Source of the DNA: Dichomitus squalens LYAD-421 SS1
Taxonomy: Eukaryota > Basidiomycota > Agaricomycetes > Polyporales > Polyporaceae
DNA length: 64,000 nt
Direction of reading: 5' to 3'
Assembly (NCBI RefSeq): GCF_000275845.1
Contig: NW_006766886.1
Location: 983,245-1,047,244, forward strand
Shown: piece by piece, positions 56,815 to 64,000 of the stretch
How the letters are laid out: every line of letters starts with the position of its first letter
Numbering within the stretch: position 1 is the stretch's first letter
Notes under the pieces: model-generated
The model's database searches: none
The model's input: the letters and a program-made list of their open reading frames with translations, nothing else
What the model was told of the DNA's origin: nothing
Made by a program: the position numbers and the translations under genes

Positions 56815-59800
56815 GTAAACAATAACCGGGTCCTGTTATGGCGGACGAGAGGGCAGTGGGGAGCGACGGAAGAGGAAGGCGCAAGCAGGGGCACGGCGGA
56901 CAGGGAGAAATAACAGCGGATGGAGGCGGTGAGGGAGGGTCGGGAATTGTGGCTGAAAAGGGAGGTGTATTTGGGGGATTTGGATGTCAGGCTGGGCCCG
57001 GAGGAGTGACTGGAGAGAAGGAGGCGACGGCATGATGGAGGACCAGATCATATCGTCTCGTCACCAAGGGTCCCCCTCTCCCCCACCAGCACGAATTCAT
57101 AATCCCACGCGACAGAACACAGTTCACCTCCACTGCAACAAACCCGCGCTTCGTGACCATCACCAGTGGAATTGTTCCGGGTATAATATTCCAATTAATT
57201 CCGTCGCTCCGGTCGGAGGCGCATCGAGATTCGCCCTGCGCACTCGACTCGGTAAGTACGATCTCACAGGTCATCATGGCTTGATCTGGCTCTGAACACA
57301 TACATCAAACGCCCGTTTCACCTCATTCTTTTTGCCGAGATGCAGTGCCCTCCACCTGTAAGCTGACCGGGTGTTCACTGCTGCATGCCCAGTGATTCGT
57401 GGGGCCAGATAACACCCCCTATCCGAGGTGGCTCGGACTCGGACAGGGCTAGATCGCCGAGGACGCGGTTTCACGTTTGCGAGTCGTTCTCGTCGCGGAG
57501 TGTTGGCGGGGGCAGCTAGAAGAGACACGCGAGTTACGAACCATGATGCATGAGCTTCGTCGTCACTTGACGTGCTAGGCAAAGGCTCCTTGTTCTCCGG
57601 GGAGATTGGCAGGTTGACAGGTAGTCGTTCCAGTTACGACTTCGTTCGCGAGGGTACGCCAACCAACGACAAGCCCTCTACACCGAACCCATCAGGACGT
57701 CGTCATCGCTATGTCAGCTCCGTGGCTCTCCTGGTCTCCTCTTTTCATGGGGACACCGTCGGCCACGCTACACGCAGCCATATTTGACGCTGATATAAGC
57801 TTCCGATATTCCGGAGAACCGCGTGTGAAGATGTACTGATGCGAGGCATTCCGCACTAGTCACTCATTACTTTACACATCTTCGACGAGCAGCAGCCTGA
57901 AGCTGGTCACCATGAACCTACTTGCCTAGGAGGCAGATGCGCTTGCGATTCTCTGGATGTCCTGCCATGACACCGTGTGTTCCGGGGATGCGACGTGCCT
58001 AGATTGGTCCGTTAGATATGGACGAGAGACAGCACCGGGTCAGGCAGTCTACGTGCGAACCGTCTCCATGTCCGGAACGGGTCAAAAGATGCGGACCACC
58101 GTTGACCCACCGTGCTAAGTATCCGCTGGCGGCAGGCCCGGCATGTTTACCTTGTGACAGATGTTGATGTCTACATGATCTCATTCCAGCAGCGTCATCG
58201 CTCAGTAGGTGCGAGCTGTTGACGAGCTTATCCTTGAGCTCATCACCAATCAGTTCGGTGCTATCCTCCAGAAGTGGTTTCGACATTTCCTCATGGCTAT
58301 GAGAACACGGGCGACAAATCTCCGTATCCCAGCTCCAGGCACAATATCTTCCTTGGTCGGCCCTGATTCACTTGTCATATTCCAGTCTCGCTCACGTTGT
58401 CGCGTCTGCCTCGAGGCTACCGCCATTGCCTCAAGGCCGAAGAACACTCGAAGATCCGTCGTCAGCTGCTTGCTAGAGCTGGCGTTGTACAGGGTTTCCT
58501 GTTATCGATACCACGCGTCCTTCATTCTTGTTGGACCTGTGGATATAGGCAGTTCATCTGCAGTTGGATTTATCCTGACCCGTCAACACTAATTGGTGAT
58601 ATATCGGTCAGGCTATGGGATGGCCGATGGAATGACAGAGATCAATCGGTATGCACCGCGATAACGCCACTTTTGCTCCGGGGTAGATGAAATAATATAT
58701 GTCTGACGGAGCGAGACCAACACAGTGGATCTATGAATTTGCCCCCCTGAGACATCAATTTCTCGGTCATCGCGGTCTCCGCTGCCTTCGAGTCCCTGTC
58801 GCCTTGTCGATACCTCTGGGGTATAAGGTCGAACTCTGGTGTTCGCACTGGCTTTCGCTATGCGTTCGTGTTCCAGGCAGCGTGTATCTGGGGCTGGTGC
58901 GTTTGAGCTCCTTGGGGACATCGCCATGTACTGCCACGGCCTTCGAGAACGAGCACAGGTCGCGATAGGACTTCGCTGTTGTCTTCGATGAAGAAATCAC
59001 ACACAGGCTGAAATTAGCTCTCCTTCTGATCTCCGCCAGTCTAATCACCGTTCCGCCCTAATTCAAAGTCGTTGCCGGGTGTAACTCTGCTTGCCGATCA
59101 TCCCGTTGGCCCTTTTACATCTCCGCCTCAATTCCACCAACCACCCGGAGATGGCCACGATGCGTTCAGACAAATAATCCCATCTCCACAATTGCACAGG
59201 CGAGTATTTACCATATGTCCCCGATCAGAACATGTATGGCGAACCGGAACATGCAGCTAGTCTGCGCACTGGATTCGGTTCAAAGACACATCCCTGCGGA
59301 ATATCCTTCTCCATTTAATCTTATGTAGTAGATGACCTGTCTCAGGGTACGCGTGCTACCTGGCCTCTCGGTACAATCCCACACGCATCCCCCAAGCGAC
59401 AATTAGGTCAACGTTCAATATGAAGTTGTCCAGTCATCCCCAGACGAACTGCATACAGCTTCAACAAGCGAGGACCGAGCCTTGCATGGAAGGACCGTAC
59501 GCCGTCTCCCTCCCGAGATGAAATAGCACCAGAAGCACAGTGTCCTCATACTAAGGTACTCTTCTTCAATCCACGACTACGAATCCTTGTCATATCATTG
59601 TATTGACCCCTTTTTATCCGCTCTGGTTCTCAACAGAAGGGTTCCCCTAGCGCCACGAGCGCGATTTCGCACCGCATAACCTTCGACAATCCGCCGTTCG
59701 TTACTCTTAACACACGAATTAACGTAAGGCGCACCGCTTCTCCACTGGAACATCTTGTTCGCCCTTACTACCCTGAGCTGCCGAGTGCCCTCTACCTCGG

Positions 59801-62800
59801 CGGCCGTACTGAAACGTACCCAAACGGGCAGGCAGCACCCCTGTCGAGCCACGGGCGTCGCGCTTGGTCTCGGTGGCGCTCCGAGCCCATGTTGACCACG
59901 AGCTGGAGCTGCAAGCAACCTTATCGTCCAGAGAATGGAGTGTATGATATTCCGTCGCGGTAGTCCTCCTCCCTGTGGGATTGTTGAGGACGTATCGGTC
60001 GTCATATGGAGTATTCGGGCTGAGTTCCCAATGCGCCTGGAAAAGTCGCTTTCCAGGGGTCGGCTGCTCTCCGTCATGCATTCCCTTGACATACATGCAT
60101 CGGCTTCCTTGACTAAATTGCCCGTATATGCGTCTTGGTGGTCTCTGTTTGAGACGTGCGGTCAAGTGACTGTCGCGTCGAATGAACCTGCAGACAGACT
60201 GCGGCGGGTCCTACGGCTTTCACGGACGTTTTTGTTAGGCGGAGCGATGACCGGTTCCAAGCTTGGACCTCTGAGAAGAACTTGGTGGCTGACAGCGTGT
60301 ATCTCAGATACCAAATAATCGGCAGGGTTCGACAAATTCTGACATCGGCTGCATAGGTTACAGTAAGTCAACTCCATAAGACAATAGGGCTGCCACGACA
60401 TCAGCTAATGATACCTCTCCCCGGTGAGTAGGCTTGCCATTTGCCCATCTGCCGTTCGTGATCTTCTGAGCTCTTCTTTCTCTCTTCCTAACCTGGAAGC
60501 CTTCCTTCCGTCAGATCCGCGCCTGCCGGGTGTGTCAAGGGTTCTATTACGATCGCATGGGAACACGCACCTAGACCGCACAGACAAGCTGCGACGTCGT
60601 TACAACGTGGACGTTTTTTTACCCTGGAGTTGAACATGCCTCGACTTCGATCAGGCGGATGGCGAGACGGCAGCGATGATGGCCCTGCAGTTGATACCTC
60701 GGGATGGACCCTGCCGGACGACTGTCACGTCCAGTGCCGTCCAGTATTGACCCCTCTTGCAGCGTCGTGCTTGCAAATTGTAGATGCATCTCGAGTACCC
60801 CTACCTGGGGTATGATCCTTATTTCTGCGATGTTACGACCCTTGGAAGGGGAGAGATCCCAAACGTTATGCTGGGTACAATCATCAGATTGTTGTTGCCC
60901 GTTGATATCCAATGGAACCTTCCTCTTTTTTCGTAGGGCTGGAACCTGGTTCAAGACGCCTGCCGCTCTAACTTGTGGGTGCCCAATTTGAGTACGTGAG
61001 TCTATCCCCCTGCCGAATTTGTCGTATAGCCTGAATCAGTCGCCTGCCCTGCCAGGCCAACCCTGCTCGCATCGTGATTTGGAAACACGCCCTTGGTCGC
61101 CTACGCCGCCTCTCGTGAATGTTGAAGATGGCATCGTCTCCGAGGTATGCCACCTGTGCACTGAATGATCCTACATTCGATCGTGCCAGCTCGGGATAGA
61201 GTTATGATGACAAACCTCATTCAGTTGAAACCGCTCCTGATTCTCTATCCACAGCCGAGAGAGGGCGCAAGAGACACGTCGGCTCCTTTACCACCAATAC
61301 GACAGGGTACGATCGATGTATTATCCCGCCATCCCCGGCGGCTGTGCGCTTGATAGCCTCGAACCAGTCCCTCTCCCTCGGACTGCACGCGAGCTGGGCG
61401 GATCCCCGCCGTGACTGTTATCATTTGGTCAAATTTGCGTACTCTTCTTTCCGCTCTGTTTGTTAATCCATCGGGGCAATAGGTATTTGCTCCCGGCGAC
61501 AACCAAAAGTATACCATGCAGGAGCGGAGGCTAGGCTGCCAGACACAGTTTTCCGGCAACCAGAGATTCACCATGCACACACGGTCTGACGGATCTCATA
61601 CACGCGGACAGCACCAGCACCAGCTTTTCGTCCCGGCCCTCCCATTTCCGCCGCATTGTGTTCGAGGTGCGAGTCGGACGAGTACAGCGCATGACGCTCA
61701 ACCCCCCTTGCGCGTACCGGGCATCCGAGCCCCGTTGTTCGTTATTCTGAACAAATGATGCAGCCCATGATGCACCCTTCGCGCTGCTTCCTTCCGCACC
61801 TGATATCGTCCGTGTTTCCAGTAAAACCACCGAAGATCATCCAAGGAGCGTCTGCACCCTTCCTCCGCGTCTAGCATCCGATGTACGTCGGGTTTTCCCA
61901 CCATGCAAGCGCTCACGGGGACGTTTTGCTCCTTCTCAGTGTGGGCGCTTGAGAACACCAGCCTCCTGCGACCAGCATGTCTTGGTCGATGTTACGCTCG
62001 ACAATATAGCGACCGCGGCCTCGCTCCCGCCTCGAGTGATTAAATCCTACTTTTTGTGACGGTACTGTGAGATCATCAGCCGATCGTCGGTACGTACGTA
62101 TGCCACTTACAGCATGGTATCGCACAACTTGACATCATATTCATGAAGAGATCTCAGTCATTTGAAACAGGCTCGATACCACTGTGGCAAGCTGAAGCTC
62201 TTCATCGAAGACGACTAGACGTGGTTGCAATTGTAAATCAAGTGCTCACGATCAGGACTTGTCGCCAAATTCAGGCAACCAGTTGGGTCTCTCGCACGGA
62301 ATGTCGATAGCGCGCGACCCTGGTGGTGATGTTCTGTAGTGTTCCGTACTGATGCACAGCAACATCTGTATCGGGGATGCCCGTCGCGCAAGGCACGCTC
62401 CTCGCCGGTGATGCCGCCACAATGCTAGGCCCAACGCCGTGCACCCAGAGCCAGGCTATCTATCCACTAGCTGTTGAACCGAGTCCGACGGACCTTCCCA
62501 AACGACGCCCGTTCGCAGCTCAGGCCTGCTTCGTACACAGTGACGCAGCTCCTGAAGAATTGCGTCGCGTTGGCACCTCAACCTGTCATCGTATACGACT
62601 CATGGAGGAGGCGGTGCTTGGTCGTCGCACAAGTTCCCAATTTGGTGTGCGTTGTTCAACCTCGTCGGCTTCACGCAGACGCCGGGGGAGCCTTGGCTCC
62701 TGCGCAAAGCGAGGGAGGCAGGTTAGGAGGTGGCAAGTGCCGGTGTGCCCTGCCGTCTTCCCTATTGCCGTCGGTGCGTCGTCATAGTCGTGGTGCTCGC

Positions 62801-64000
62801 TCTTGGCTAGTTGGCTGATGGTGGAGGGGATCCTCAGCGCGTCTAGCTCCTAGACTAGAGGCAGCAGCTTCTTCACAGGAAATTGGCAAATCTCGGGCAT
62901 ACCGAGGGGCCATGGCAGCTGCGCATAGCACGACAGGGACTCGGACAGTGCCATCAGACGATTTGCGATCTTACGACGGCTTGCTACGCCTGAGGCGCAC
63001 TGGCGCAGGGGGTATGACTATCGCCCCAATGGCGTCTCATGCCAGTGCTTACTATGCCGAGTTGGCTTCTGCCCTTCTACTGCGCATCGTTTACGACATG
63101 TGGCACCTCGTAGACGACGAGGCCTCGTATATAGGCGGACGTATTGCGCCCCCGTTGCTATACTGGTTGTTTGACACTGAACTCTATACACACGCGCGTA
63201 TTGTGTGCCTTGTGTTGCTAACCCACAGGAAGCACGTCTGGTGGTTTCTTGAGTGGAACATGGATACAATAGGAGACGCTCCGTAATTACGCACGACCAC
63301 CACTGCCATCTTCATCGATGGAAGTCACTTCTTCGCTCGCTCGAGGAACCCAGGCTGACGAACCCAAAACTCTGAAGAACTAACGAACCTAAGATATGAA
63401 GAACGTCGGTCCGCTATCAGCTACCTTGCGGGTGCTTTGCGTGCGTCACAGTAGACTCACACTACATGTAGCTAGGCTCGGAAGCTACAAGAACAGAAGC
63501 CTCCTCGCACAAATGGTCGTCCGCATACAAGTAAGGTCGGAAGATGCCCCACAAGGTTTTGCAGCGACCTCATATGGCGCATCCGTGATGTGCTCCCTGA
63601 TTCGACTCGGACGTGGGCACATGCAGCGATGAATCCTCGCAAATGGCGCCGCCTCGCGCCCCCACATAAACACGCGCTCCATGTCCACGCCTCCATCGGG
63701 AGATGTTATTCCCCCCTTCCGGCCGTGTACACTTCTGGCTTGAGAAGGTGTGCCCAACGTCTCACGACGAAGACACCTGTTCCCCTGTTATCCATGTTTG
63801 GAATCATGCAGCCTGATCGGCGACAAGCCAAAAACGGTATCCAGAAAGACCAGTATCCACCCGCTCATCACGCTGCACGATGCCGTCCCAGAAATATATT
63901 TCGCGCAAAGCGACCTGCTGCGCTCACACGAGAAGTAAATTTACAAGGTGGAGGCCTGCTATTGTACGACGACGAACAGCCCAGGCCTCCTCCACCCTAC
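56815..64000. other. Gene-free right arm, about 7 kb
   Basis: The first 250 bases are the pyrimidine-skewed promoter side of the Zn2Cys6 gene. Beyond that, many frames of 60-165 codons occur on both strands, the longest on minus at 60092-59595 (165 codons), but none has a recognisable domain or fits an intron-exon structure. No terminal repeats with target duplications were found. The stretch may be old transposon or pseudogene sequence too decayed to read, or a gene-poor region. Confidence 0.4.
63947..63996. repeat. Imperfect hairpin at the window edge
   Basis: GGTGGAGGCCTG at 63947-63958 can pair with CAGGCCTCCTCCACC at 63982-63996, with a three-base bulge. It could be a terminator-like stem or the start of a repeat that continues beyond the window. 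Confidence 0.4.

Overview
The window reads as nuclear DNA of a filamentous basidiomycete, most likely an Agaricomycete of polypore type. Genes are intron-dense, with many GT-AG introns of about 50-90 bases, exons as short as 9 bases and GC-rich coding sequence. The proteins are typical of that group: a KDM3-like JmjC demethylase with a mushroom-type zinc region, an expanded F-box family, an NPR3 homologue and a WD40 protein of a basidiomycete-like family. No organism can be named from sequence alone. All gene models were spliced by hand from reading frames, splice sites, phase agreement and family motifs; no alignment or RNA data were available.

Layout. 1-1667: no gene recognised. 1668-4193 (+): JmjC histone demethylase, convergent with a vacuolar-type amino acid transporter (4717-7676, -). 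The transporter diverges from a very large proline-rich protein ending in a peroxiredoxin-like CxxC domain (8035-12815, +). Then come a 13-exon MFS sugar transporter (13892-16089, +), two tandem NmrA/SDR-like paralogues (17500-18778 and 19433-20738, +), a decayed GH78 alpha-L-rhamnosidase-like relic (20853-21820, -), NPR3 of the SEACIT/GATOR1 complex (22509-25143, +), an SDR epimerase (25155-26212, -), a Gfo/Idh/MocA dehydrogenase (26762-28213, -) and a tail-anchored membrane protein (28746-30341, +).

30.5-39.2 kb is an F-box graveyard: three paralogous F-box genes, all broken in different ways (nonsense codons, a 4-base insertion plus a 17-base tandem duplication, multiple frameshifts), around one intact glycosyltransferase-like gene (34563-37084, -). 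A WD40 gene follows (39841-42143, +). Then two non-autonomous DNA transposons lie 80 bases apart: a 453-base element with TA target duplication and pogo/Fot1-like ends, and a 1140-base element with 32-base perfect terminal inverted repeats and a perfect 8-base target duplication. A J-domain protein (47383-49330, +), a 4.2-kb gene-free stretch, a Zn2Cys6 transcription factor (53543-56814, -) and about 7 kb without recognisable genes complete the window.

There is no single operon-like system. The carbohydrate-related genes (sugar transporter, rhamnosidase relic, epimerase, xylose/dihydrodiol-type dehydrogenase) are loosely grouped and the nutrient-sensing gene NPR3 sits among them, but a functional link is only inference. 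The most notable structures are the two transposons with target duplications, the dead F-box trio and the disordered-protein/peroxiredoxin-like fusion.
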